Shown: positions 1 through 6,170 of the stretch, one piece after another
How positions within the stretch are numbered: position 1 is the first letter of the stretch
How the letters are laid out: the number at the start of each line of letters is the position of its first letter
NCBI GenBank assembly: GCA_947457445.1
Contig: CANGVO010000047.1
Span: 1-7,343 of the forward strand
From: Actinomycetota bacterium
Lineage (GTDB): Bacteria; Actinomycetota; Actinomycetes; Nanopelagicales; Nanopelagicaceae
Length of the DNA stretch: 7,343 nucleotides
Reading direction: 5' to 3'
The notes under the pieces: generated by a model
The model's input: only the letters and a program-made list of their open reading frames with translations
The model's database searches: none
What the model was told of the DNA's origin: nothing
Made by a program: the position numbers and the translations under genes

Positions 1-1180
1 CATCAACACCCGATGAATCATGGCGCGGAGCGTTTACCAAGACAAACCATGCTTCATGTCCAGCATGTCGCACCATAGTGTCATCTTTTGGCGCACAAAG
101 GTAAATTGCAGGATCCTGCACTGGCTGCTTGCGATCGAAGATATCGATGAACTCATTGTCGTAATTTTCAGGAAAGAAAATATTATGGTGAGAAAGGCCG
201 GAAGGTGTTTCGCTCGGGCGCAGACCAAGTAGCAAGGAAAAGCCTGCAAGCGATGGGTCAGCTTTGGCGAGGTCGGAGCGCTGCTTGCGCAATTTCTTGA
301 CCTTGCCCGAAATTAACTTGGAATAGACCATTGAGGCATCAGCATTGGCGATAACCGTTGAATAATCTAGTGATCGTCCATCTTTTAGAGTAATCCCAGT
401 TGCGCATTTCCCATTGTGATTTATTTGTACAACTTCCACATTAAATTCAAATTTAACACCGCGGTCAATGCAACGTTGATAAACAGCATCTCCCAACTTT
501 CCAATTCCGCCTTTTATATGCCAGGCTCCAAATGCCTCTTCGACAAAGGCAATAGAAGAGAGAACTGCAGGAGCTACTCGTGGGTCAGATCCGCTGTAGG
601 TCGCATAGCGATCTAGAATGTTTCGCAGTCGTTCATCATTTAATTTCATCTGGCGAAGAGATTTCCACGGTGCGATTATTCTTAGATCCCGCAGCAAAGT
701 TGGTCGCTTTAGAAGCGATCCGATGGACCTAAGTTCAGATTCAATAAATGGTTCACGCGATACATCCCACATCGATTCAGCTTGGCGCATTACTCGATCC
801 CATTCCGAAGCGGAATCAATACCAAATGATTTTTCGATAGCAGTCAGCGTTTCTCTACGGGATAAGTTGGCGAATTTAACTGAAGTTCCATCGCTAAATC
901 GATAATCAAATGAAGGATTGACGGGTTCAAGATCCACAACACGACCCATGACATCACCAGTTCGCTGGAAGAAGTCGCGATAAACGGCTGGCAAAGTTAA
1001 AAGAGAAGGCCCGGTATCGAATGCATAATTTCCGATCCATTCTGTGCGGCACTTTCCGCCGTGGCGATCTGATACTTCAAAAACCGTTACTTCGTATCCC
1101 GCCTTAGCTAGGCGAGCTGCTGTACACATCCCGCCCATGCCTGCGCCAATTACAGCTACCTTCATTTTTTGATCGCTCAT
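1..1180 (-). CDS. Carotenoid desaturase, CrtI/CrtD family (C-terminus beyond window)
   Basis: This is an FAD-dependent desaturase of the phytoene desaturase family, acting on carotenoids at the membrane. Reading the minus strand from the ATG at 1180 gives 393 residues with no stop before the left edge. Family members are usually near 500 residues, so roughly the last 100 are missing. Visible features are the dinucleotide-binding GAGMGG at residues 12-17, the following FEVSDRHGGKCRT segment, and the family hallmark FDTGPSLLTLP at 54-64. A further conserved stretch (EEAFGAWHIKGGIGKLGDA) lies mid-protein. The start overlaps the stop of the upstream glycosyltransferase as ATGA, suggesting translational coupling; a second ATG five codons later is possible. 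The sequence alone does not separate CrtI (phytoene to lycopene) from CrtD (3',4'-desaturation of a hydroxylated end). The CruF, CrtA-like and glycosyltransferase neighbours favour CrtD. Family assignment is firm; the exact substrate is an inference. Confidence 0.9.
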   Translation of the reverse strand, partial: MSDQKMKVAVIGAGMGGMCTAARLAKAGYEVTVFEVSDRHGGKCRTEWIGNYAFDTGPSLLTLPAVYRDFFQRTGDVMGRVVDLEPVNPSFDYRFSDGTSVKFANLSRRETLTAIEKSFGIDSASEWDRVMRQAESMWDVSREPFIESELRSIGSLLKRPTLLRDLRIIAPWKSLRQMKLNDERLRNILDRYATYSGSDPRVAPAVLSSIAFVEEAFGAWHIKGGIGKLGDAVYQRCIDRGVKFEFNVEVVQINHNGKCATGITLKDGRSLDYSTVIANADASMVYSKLISGKVKKLRKQRSDLAKADPSLAGFSLLLGLRPSETPSGLSHHNIFFPENYDNEFIDIFDRKQPVQDPAIYLCAPKDDTMVRHAGHEAWFVLVNAPRHDSSGVD

Positions 1181-2244
1181 AAAGTGCGACCCTTCCACTG
1201 CACTTTGCCACGTGCGCGCCAGCTATAGATGATCAAATAGATCAGAATTAGTGATGAAATCGGATGAAGTAGTGAATCTAAAATTCGACCACCCGAACGT
1301 TTCGCACTGATCATCCGAGTAAGCACAATTACTTCGTAGGTAAATAAACCGATTGGATTTCCGTTAAACCAAATTATCACAGGGGCAATACCGGTCAAGA
1401 AGATAAATGCAATTGCAACCGCCGCTCCAAGGGGAGTAGGGAATGCGTTCCACAGAGATTTGCCGTAGCCCGCTTTGATTTCACCGAAATTTTTATACAT
1501 GCGTGTCTTCGCCAGAGTTGAACCGTCTGCGACTCCGCCACGCGAACCGGTAGAAATAAGAGCCCTAGCTAATTTCATATCATCTAGAACTTCAGAAGAG
1601 ATTTGTTCAAACCCATTAGTCCGGTCGAGGGCATTTTTATTCACTAAAAAAAATTGGCCATTTGCTACGGCCAGTGAAGTTCGCTTTGAACGCTCGGCGA
1701 TTCGCAACGGAACGGTAGTCATCCAAGACCATTGCAGCAGCGGTTGGATTAAGCGTTCGGAGAAAGTCTTAGCGATTTGTTGTGGGTATGGTGAAATAAA
1801 GTCGCGATCACCGATCATAGAAATTGCTTGCGCAATGGCAGTTGGTTGCAATCTGACATCAGCATCAATAGTTACAACCACTTCACCGTTGGCAACCAAA
1901 TAACCTTGTTGTAACGCCCAAGGTTTGCCCAGCCAACCTTCGGGCAGAGTGGGTGCACTGATAACTCGGATAGGAGCACCTTCAGCAAGCGCGGTCTTCA
2001 GTAACTTGTTTGTGCTATCCGTTGATGAATCATCAACAAAGATTATTTCCAGAGATTTCAAATGACTTTGCTTGGTAAGACAATCAAGCAGCTCTACGAT
2101 ATTTTCCGCTTCATTACGCACAGGAACCAAAACGCTCACGCTGCGATCAACCTCAGATATGGCCTGTGGTCGCCGGATTGTTACAAAATTGGCGGCAGCA
2201 ATCCAAAGCAAGAAAATCGTGAAAAGAAAGAGCGCGGTATACAT
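1177..2244 (-). CDS. Membrane-anchored family 2 glycosyltransferase, CruG-like
   Basis: This 355-residue GT2-fold glycosyltransferase probably attaches a sugar to a hydroxylated carotenoid at the cytoplasmic membrane. An N-terminal hydrophobic anchor (about 4-22) is followed by the catalytic domain. That domain shows VPVRNEAENI at 40-49, DDSSTD at 71-76, PEGWLGKPWALQQG at 101-114, the metal/nucleotide-binding DAD at 127-129, and an acidic acceptor-side motif EVLDD around 218-222. Two further hydrophobic segments lie near 271-294 and 325-345, and the protein ends in a basic WKGR tail. This layout is that of the CruG/CrtQ-like carotenoid glycosyltransferases and related hopanoid-type GT2 enzymes. 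It starts 7 bases after the CruF gene stops and overlaps the desaturase start by 4 bases, so it is almost certainly in the same operon. No Shine-Dalgarno sequence is evident. Carotenoid specificity is inferred from the neighbours; a lipid acceptor is the main alternative. Confidence 0.88.
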   Translation of the reverse strand: MYTALFLFTIFLLWIAAANFVTIRRPQAISEVDRSVSVLVPVRNEAENIVELLDCLTKQSHLKSLEIIFVDDSSTDSTNKLLKTALAEGAPIRVISAPTLPEGWLGKPWALQQGYLVANGEVVVTIDADVRLQPTAIAQAISMIGDRDFISPYPQQIAKTFSERLIQPLLQWSWMTTVPLRIAERSKRTSLAVANGQFFLVNKNALDRTNGFEQISSEVLDDMKLARALISTGSRGGVADGSTLAKTRMYKNFGEIKAGYGKSLWNAFPTPLGAAVAIAFIFLTGIAPVIIWFNGNPIGLFTYEVIVLTRMISAKRSGGRILDSLLHPISSLILIYLIIYSWRARGKVQWKGRTL

Positions 2245-2251
2245 CTAATTA

Positions 2252-3055
2252 CTAAGGGCGGCCGAGCCAACGTGAAAATATAAAAGGTGCGAGCACAGCT
2301 CCGAATGTTAGGCCGAAAATGAAAGCAATTCCTGGGCGATCAAAGAAGAAGAGGTTGGAAATTACACCTGCAAACCAAGTCCAGATAAGGAAAATGTCTA
2401 TTGCTGCAAATCCCGCGCTAGTTTTGCGGCGGTCGCGCGGAAGTATCAAGTGCAGTATTGCAATTAGCGCCATGCCAGATAGCAACCATCCAAATGCATT
2501 TGATAAAGGAACTTCTGGGGTGAAAGGAACATGCGATCCAGTAACTTCCCATTTCCATCGTCCTGCTGCAACCATTTGTGGATCGAGAAATAAGTCATAG
2601 GCCATAAGACCAAATCCGCCATATAGAAATACCCAATTGCCTGCAACCCGACGAGCGGCGCAAAGTATTGGATGCGCAATCATGGCCCATGCAAATGGCA
2701 CTACGAGTGGAACGTCAATTAGTTGTGGTCCAAGTGAATCGTCATATTGATAAGTTCCAAATGGCCATCCGGTTTTCAAACCCAATAACTCTATAAAGAA
2801 ACCAAATGAAAGTGCGATGCCTAGATATGTGAATGCATAACGAGCCCCAAATGCTAGTAACGCATGCAGCGCCATTGCACCTGCACCCCAATAAACTGTT
2901 GAAATTGTTACGACACGCAGCGCCTCGCCACTTAGAAGTGGATAACTCACTTGCAACAATATTGCGATTCCCAAAGTTAAATTGAGCGCAAATTGCGCGC
3001 GACCCGAGATTCCGCGTCGGCGATTGCGACGCGGTGAGTAATGACGAATCGACAT
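2252..3055 (-). CDS. cruF: CruF-family carotenoid 1',2'-hydratase (integral membrane)
   Basis: The 267-residue, strongly hydrophobic protein (about seven membrane segments) matches the CruF / bisanhydrobacterioruberin hydratase family (Pfam Caroten_synth, formerly DUF422). Members add water across the C-1',2' double bond of an acyclic psi end of gamma-carotene, lycopene or C50 carotenoids. Conserved positions seen are E89 followed by GLKTGWPFGTYQY (92-104), VPLVVPFAW (115-123), a YDLFLDP segment (153-159), a WKW triad (167-169), and the NAFGW motif (186-190). The basic N-terminus (residues 5-19, RHYSPRRNRRRG) is probably cytoplasmic. The start at 3055 lies 26 bases after the CrtA-like gene stops. 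A short GC-rich inverted repeat abuts the ATG and there is no clear Shine-Dalgarno sequence. The gene sits between an oxygenase and a glycosyltransferase, as expected for assembly of an acyclic hydroxylated end group. Family membership is confident; the substrate is inferred. Confidence 0.9.
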   Translation of the reverse strand: MSIRHYSPRRNRRRGISGRAQFALNLTLGIAILLQVSYPLLSGEALRVVTISTVYWGAGAMALHALLAFGARYAFTYLGIALSFGFFIELLGLKTGWPFGTYQYDDSLGPQLIDVPLVVPFAWAMIAHPILCAARRVAGNWVFLYGGFGLMAYDLFLDPQMVAAGRWKWEVTGSHVPFTPEVPLSNAFGWLLSGMALIAILHLILPRDRRKTSAGFAAIDIFLIWTWFAGVISNLFFFDRPGIAFIFGLTFGAVLAPFIFSRWLGRP

Positions 3056-3081
3056 GGGCTAAGTCTGCCCTAATAACGTGC

Positions 3082-3759
3082 TTACTTAGTAATCGAGCCT
3101 CGAATATCGCGCACCGCAAAGCGGGCGAATAGTTCTTCGGCATACCAGCCATGTCGCTCAGTAGCGGCAATTGCACTTTGATGCGCAGCGCCCTTATAGG
3201 CAAAATTTCTTAGATCAGCACCGGAGTTCCACTGAGAAAAAGTTCCCTGTAATCCAATCGGGGCTTCACCAATTCCGATAGTCATTATCAATCCATTGGA
3301 TGAATGCAAGCTCTGAGTTACTGGTGGCACTGCGCGCCAGAATCTCAAATTTTGCAACCACTTAATTCGGGCTCGAGTAATCGCAACAACCTGGCCATCA
3401 GTCTGAGTTGAGGCGTATGCAAAAGGATTTTGCTTTGCCCATAGCCCGTGCGAAGAAATTGGATCAAGCAAGAATCTAGCTTCCTCAGTTGATTTTCTTC
3501 GCCAACGTTGAATCAATTTAGAACCATCAATTTCATTCAACCTCGACTTGTCCATAACAACCAAACAGCCCCAACGTTTGGCATCGGCATCGCGAGGGGT
3601 AAATGTTTCACCTTTGCCGGTTCCTAACATTTTCGCAAAATGAACGCCCCTCATTCTGCGCAATCCGCCTCGGTCAAGTGCCATGCGTAGAAGTGCGAAT
3701 CCGATATTGCGACTTTCTATTTTCCAGAAATAAACAACTGTGACTGACGCATCGCTCAT
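3082..3759 (-). CDS. crtA: CrtA-family carotenoid oxygenase (spheroidene monooxygenase-like)
   Basis: This 225-residue protein belongs to the spheroidene monooxygenase (CrtA) family. Purple-bacterial CrtA introduces a 2-keto group on acyclic carotenoids, and a flavobacterial relative has been described as a carotenoid 2-hydroxylase in myxol synthesis. Recognisable stretches, in order, are KMLGTGKGETFTPR (43-56), a DPISSHGLW segment (99-107), AITRARI (126-132), RFWRAVPPV (139-147), GIGEAPIGLQGTFSQW (162-177) and GWYAEELFARF (204-214). These cover the usual family length. I chose the ATG at 3759 because it overlaps the hydrolase stop as ATGA and is followed at once by the CrtA-like N-terminus (SVTVVYFW). 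The open frame extends upstream to 3888, but that part is the hydrolase gene read in another frame. Ketolase versus hydroxylase activity cannot be decided here; the neighbours fit 2'-oxygenation. Confidence 0.88.
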   Translation of the reverse strand: MSDASVTVVYFWKIESRNIGFALLRMALDRGGLRRMRGVHFAKMLGTGKGETFTPRDADAKRWGCLVVMDKSRLNEIDGSKLIQRWRRKSTEEARFLLDPISSHGLWAKQNPFAYASTQTDGQVVAITRARIKWLQNLRFWRAVPPVTQSLHSSNGLIMTIGIGEAPIGLQGTFSQWNSGADLRNFAYKGAAHQSAIAATERHGWYAEELFARFAVRDIRGSITK

Positions 3760-4559
3760 CGAGGTAGACCGGCAATTTCCATCACAAGGGATGCAACCGT
3801 TTCTGGGTGATCCCACATTGGGGCGTGTCCGCATTCGGGCAAAGTTATCCACCGCGAATGTTTCGGCGCCATAGTACGCTCTTGGCAAGTTGTAGCCGGC
3901 AAAGTCTTATCTGAATCACCAAAAATTATATTAACTGGAATTTTTGAATCGATGTGCGAATCAAATCTCTTATGCAACATTCCATCCCAAGCCGGAAAAT
4001 ATCCATCAGATTTAGCCATTGCTAGCGTCGCATCAAGACATAGCTCGTATGAAAATTCGCGCCAGCGTGGACTCACATCAGCAAAACCCAATTTTCGTGA
4101 GAGCTCATACTTTAAGAATGTTGGCGCCAAGATCGCCGAATTTTTTGCGAGAACGCGAAGTGAAGAAGTACCGGGTGTGCGCTGAACATATGTTGCAAGC
4201 CAAAATCCAGCAGGTGCTAGTGCGGTAACACTTCTGATGCGTTCAGAGAAAGTTGCTGCCATTTCAAGTGCAATCCACCCGCCCCATGAATTTCCAATGA
4301 CATCAAAGGTGGTAACAGCAAATTGTTCTTCGACTTCGCGAACAACGAGTTCGCCGATCGAAATCGGATCCATCGCCTGATTAGCAAGCAATGGTGTTTG
4401 ACCATGACCAGGCAGATCAACAGTGATTACGTTAAATCGCTCCTGCAGAAAAGGAGTCAAAGGTTTCCAGGCGGTCGCGGCGGAACCCATGCCGTGCACT
4501 AAAACTATGTGCGGCGCCCCTGCCAGCGTGGATGGGAATTTTGTTAACGAAAGATTCAT
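3756..4559 (-). CDS. Alpha/beta hydrolase, first gene of the carotenoid operon
   Basis: This 267-residue serine hydrolase has the alpha/beta fold. The oxyanion-hole motif HGMG lies at 22-25, and VDLPGHGQT at 47-55 is typical of the family. The nucleophile elbow GNSWGG carries the likely catalytic Ser91. The acid is probably Asp215 or Asp217 in FGDSDKT, and His245 in CGHAPMWD completes the triad. There is no signal peptide or membrane segment, so it is probably cytoplasmic. It is the promoter-proximal gene of the minus-strand cluster and overlaps the CrtA-like gene by 4 bases. That arrangement suggests a role tied to carotenoid tailoring, for example ester or acyl-group chemistry, but no substrate can be read from the sequence. 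Esterases, C-C hydrolases and acyltransferases share this fold. The ATG at 4559 lies about 4 bases downstream of a predicted transcription start, making the mRNA nearly leaderless. Confidence 0.85.
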   Translation of the reverse strand: MNLSLTKFPSTLAGAPHIVLVHGMGSAATAWKPLTPFLQERFNVITVDLPGHGQTPLLANQAMDPISIGELVVREVEEQFAVTTFDVIGNSWGGWIALEMAATFSERIRSVTALAPAGFWLATYVQRTPGTSSLRVLAKNSAILAPTFLKYELSRKLGFADVSPRWREFSYELCLDATLAMAKSDGYFPAWDGMLHKRFDSHIDSKIPVNIIFGDSDKTLPATTCQERTMAPKHSRWITLPECGHAPMWDHPETVASLVMEIAGLPR

Positions 4560-4579
4560 CTTGATTTAAATTTTACCCC
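4560..4579. promoter_or_regulatory. Divergent promoter region between the carotenoid operon and aqpS-arsC
   Basis: Only 20 AT-rich bases separate the hydrolase ATG from the upstream GTG of the aquaporin gene. On the minus strand TAAAAT (4575-4570) could serve as a -10 box with a start near 4563, leaving about 4 bases of leader. On the plus strand TAAATT (4567-4572) would place a start at 4579/4580, on or next to the GTG. The two boxes overlap. A possible plus-strand -35 (TTGTTA, 4541-4546) is spaced rather far away and no good minus-strand -35 is seen. If translation of aqpS begins at 4625 instead, the plus promoter would have a 45-base leader. This is prediction by eye only. Confidence 0.4.
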
Positions 4580-5290
4580 GTGGCGCAGGCTTTTACACCG
4601 CCAGAACTAGGCGATGATGTATCCATGAAACTTCGCAAAGTGGGTTCTGAAGTGCTGGGCAGCGCTGTCTTGGTTATGACTGTTATTGGCTCTGGCGAAA
4701 TGGCAGAAAACCTTTCATCTGACACAGGAATTCAGCTACTCATAAACTCGTTGAGTACGGCTGCGATCTTGTATGCGCTAATCACTCTCTTGGCTGATAT
4801 CGGCGGAGCTCACTTCAATCCACTTGTAACTTTGGTGCTCGCCTATAAGCGTGAGATGAAGATATCCGAGACCGTTCAATACATAATTGCTCAATTTTTT
4901 GGTGCGCTGATCGGTGCAGGACTCGCAAACCTAATCTTTGATTTGCCAGTATTTACCGCCTCTACAAAAGTTCGCAGCGGAGGCCATTTATTACTGAGCG
5001 AGATCATCGCGACGGCCGGTTTAATATTTATTATTTTTGCAGCCCTTGATCAAAAGCGAGACAAGAAGATCCCAACTCTCGTTGCCTGTTGGATTGGCGC
5101 CGCCTATTTCTTTACATCTTCTACATCCTTTGCCAACCCAGCGGTTACTTTTGCGAGAGGTTGGTCAGATACCTTTGCTGGGATCGCTCCTAAATCGATC
5201 GCCCCATTTATTGCGGCACAGTTACTCGGAGCAATACTCGGACTAATTCTCAGCCAATCACTTAGCGTTAAAAGCAAAGGAAAGAAATGA
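4580..5290 (+). CDS. aqpS: AqpS-like aquaglyceroporin (arsenite channel)
   Basis: This MIP-family channel probably allows arsenite to leave the cell after reduction by the coupled ArsC, as in the rhizobial aqpS-arsC operon. It has about six membrane segments. Counting from the GTG at 4580, the first pore motif is HFNPLVT, with NPL in place of NPA at 80-82. The second is ANPAVTFAR, with NPA at 186-188. The residue directly after the second NPA, normally the selectivity-filter Arg, is Val189. As I recall, rhizobial AqpS also has Val there, which suits uncharged As(OH)3. The length is 236 residues from the GTG, or 221 from an internal ATG at 4625, just before MKLRKVGSEVLGS. The GTG fits a leaderless promoter, but the extra 15 residues are not family-like, so the start is uncertain. 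The stop overlaps the arsC start as ATGA. Water or glycerol transport is the alternative. Confidence 0.87.
   Translation: MAQAFTPPELGDDVSMKLRKVGSEVLGSAVLVMTVIGSGEMAENLSSDTGIQLLINSLSTAAILYALITLLADIGGAHFNPLVTLVLAYKREMKISETVQYIIAQFFGALIGAGLANLIFDLPVFTASTKVRSGGHLLLSEIIATAGLIFIIFAALDQKRDKKIPTLVACWIGAAYFFTSSTSFANPAVTFARGWSDTFAGIAPKSIAPFIAAQLLGAILGLILSQSLSVKSKGKK
5276..5281 (+). promoter_or_regulatory. Ribosome binding site of arsC
   Basis: AAAGGA lies five bases before the arsC ATG and inside the last codons of the aquaporin gene. It is the only convincing Shine-Dalgarno-like site I see in the window. It supports independent initiation of arsC in addition to coupling through the ATGA overlap. Confidence 0.55.
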
Positions 5291-5685
5291 GCAAACCATC
5301 TGTACTTTTCGTATGCGTTCATAATGCGGGTCGGTCACAAATGGCAGCAGGGTTTATGCGCGAACTCGGACAGGGACGGGTGGAAGTACTTTCCGCCGGT
5401 TCTGCTCCTAAAGATTCCATCAATCCAATCGCTGTTGAAGCAATGGCCGAACTAGGAATCGACATTGCAAATAACACTCCAAAGATTTTGACACCAGAGG
5501 CAGTTCAAGCATCAGATGCGGTAATCACGATGGGTTGTGGCGATGCCTGCCCGTTCTATCCTGGTAAGCGTTACGAAGATTGGGTCCTTGATGACCCAGC
5601 AGGGCAGGGGATTGAATCTGTCCGAGTAATTCGCGACGAGATTAAGTTGCGAGTCGAAAAGTTGCTTTCGGAGTTACTTAGCTAA
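5287..5685 (+). CDS. arsC: Arsenate reductase ArsC, low-molecular-weight phosphatase type
   Basis: This 132-residue cytoplasmic enzyme reduces arsenate to arsenite. The N-terminal P-loop CVHNAGRS (10-17) is the CX5RS signature, with Cys10 as the arsenate-attacking residue and Arg16 binding the oxyanion. MGCGDACPFYPGKRYEDW (82-99) supplies Cys84 and Cys88, the likely resolving cysteines. DDPAG at 102-106 contains the general-acid region. The GCGDxCP and PGKRYEDW stretches are typical of actinobacterial ArsC proteins. Some of those use mycothiol and mycoredoxin while others use thioredoxin, and the electron donor cannot be decided here. Length is normal for the family. The gene follows the AqpS-like channel with a 4-base overlap, so the product of one protein is the presumed cargo of the other. 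Its stop TAA overlaps the stop of the convergent YbaK-like gene. No arsR is visible on either side. Confidence 0.93.
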   Translation: MSKPSVLFVCVHNAGRSQMAAGFMRELGQGRVEVLSAGSAPKDSINPIAVEAMAELGIDIANNTPKILTPEAVQASDAVITMGCGDACPFYPGKRYEDWVLDDPAGQGIESVRVIRDEIKLRVEKLLSELLS

Positions 5686-6170
5686 TCTCCAACGCTCATT
5701 GCTTGTGCATCAGTGCATTGAATCAATTCGTCATACGTTGTCGGATAAACCGCATGTGGATGACCAGATGCCGCCCAAACAACTTCATAATCGTTAAGGG
5801 CTTGGTCAATCAACGTCATTTCTGGCTTATTGATCCAACCTAATGGAGCAACTCCGCCAACCGAATAACCTGAAACTTCTTTGACATAATTGGCATCAGC
5901 GCGCCCGAGTTCAGTAATTCCTAAATTCTTCGCAACCAAATCAGTATCAACTCGATGGCGACCACTGGTAATAATTAGAAGTGGATTACCTGAAGGAAGT
6001 TTGAATATAAGCGAAGAAGCGATCTGCCCAACTTCAATCCCTAAACCGTTCGCAGCATCGACGGCGGTGCGAGCCGTCTCGGCAAGAACCGTTACTTGGC
6101 CTTTGACGCCAAGATCTGAAGCAGCCTGAATAAATCGACGAACCGCTGCTTTTTCTAGAATGCCATCCAT
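5682..6170 (-). CDS. YbaK/EbsC-family aminoacyl-tRNA deacylase
   Basis: This 162-residue single-domain protein belongs to the YbaK/ProXp editing family, which hydrolyses wrongly charged tRNAs in trans, for example Cys- or Ala-tRNA(Pro). An N-terminal helical segment containing VRRFIQAASDLGV is followed by the core: SSLIFKLPSGNPLLIITSG with Lys57 in the position of the catalytic lysine, HRVD (72-75), the GYSVGGVAPLG loop (101-111), and the C-terminal AASGHPHAVYPTTYDEL (134-149). These match the family in order and length. The amino acid and tRNA specificity cannot be told from the sequence. The ATG at 6170 is placed exactly where a -10-like TATCCT (6182-6177) predicts transcription to begin, so the mRNA may be leaderless. 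The gene converges on arsC with overlapping stop codons and diverges from the MFS gene across 22 bases. It is probably transcribed alone. Confidence 0.9.
   Translation of the reverse strand: MDGILEKAAVRRFIQAASDLGVKGQVTVLAETARTAVDAANGLGIEVGQIASSLIFKLPSGNPLLIITSGRHRVDTDLVAKNLGITELGRADANYVKEVSGYSVGGVAPLGWINKPEMTLIDQALNDYEVVWAASGHPHAVYPTTYDELIQCTDAQAMSVGD

Noticed and set aside
416..905. Two plus-strand open frames (416-616 and 618-905)
   Set aside because: They lie wholly opposite the carotenoid desaturase, which is continuous in its frame with conserved motifs on both sides of this interval.
1646..1653. Run of eight A (T in the coding strand) inside the glycosyltransferase gene as a slippage or phase-variation site
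   Set aside because: The reading frame is intact through it, it encodes ordinary residues (Phe-Phe-Leu), and a single run of eight in a moderate-GC gene is not strong evidence.
1475..1903. 142-residue plus-strand frame opposite the glycosyltransferase
   Set aside because: Antisense shadow; the GT2 frame holds all conserved motifs and is uninterrupted.
2742..3203. 153-residue minus-strand frame overlapping cruF and the CrtA-like gene
   Set aside because: No recognisable domain; it spans two well-supported genes in a different frame.
3760..3888. In-frame N-terminal extension of the CrtA-like gene starting at 3888 (268 residues)
   Set aside because: The extra 43 residues lie inside the hydrolase gene in another frame, lack family similarity and are Cys/Arg-rich. 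The ATG at 3759 forms an ATGA overlap and starts the recognisable CrtA N-terminus.
5669..5689. GGAG...CTCC inverted repeat at the arsC/YbaK-like junction as a bidirectional terminator
   Set aside because: Only four outer pairs form before several mismatches, and there is no U-tract; too weak to call.
131..6024. Frequent GCGATC words, considered as a HIP1-like or uptake-type repeated motif
   Set aside because: The full palindromic octamer was not noticed, the hits fall in coding sequence in differing contexts, and no regular spacing was seen.
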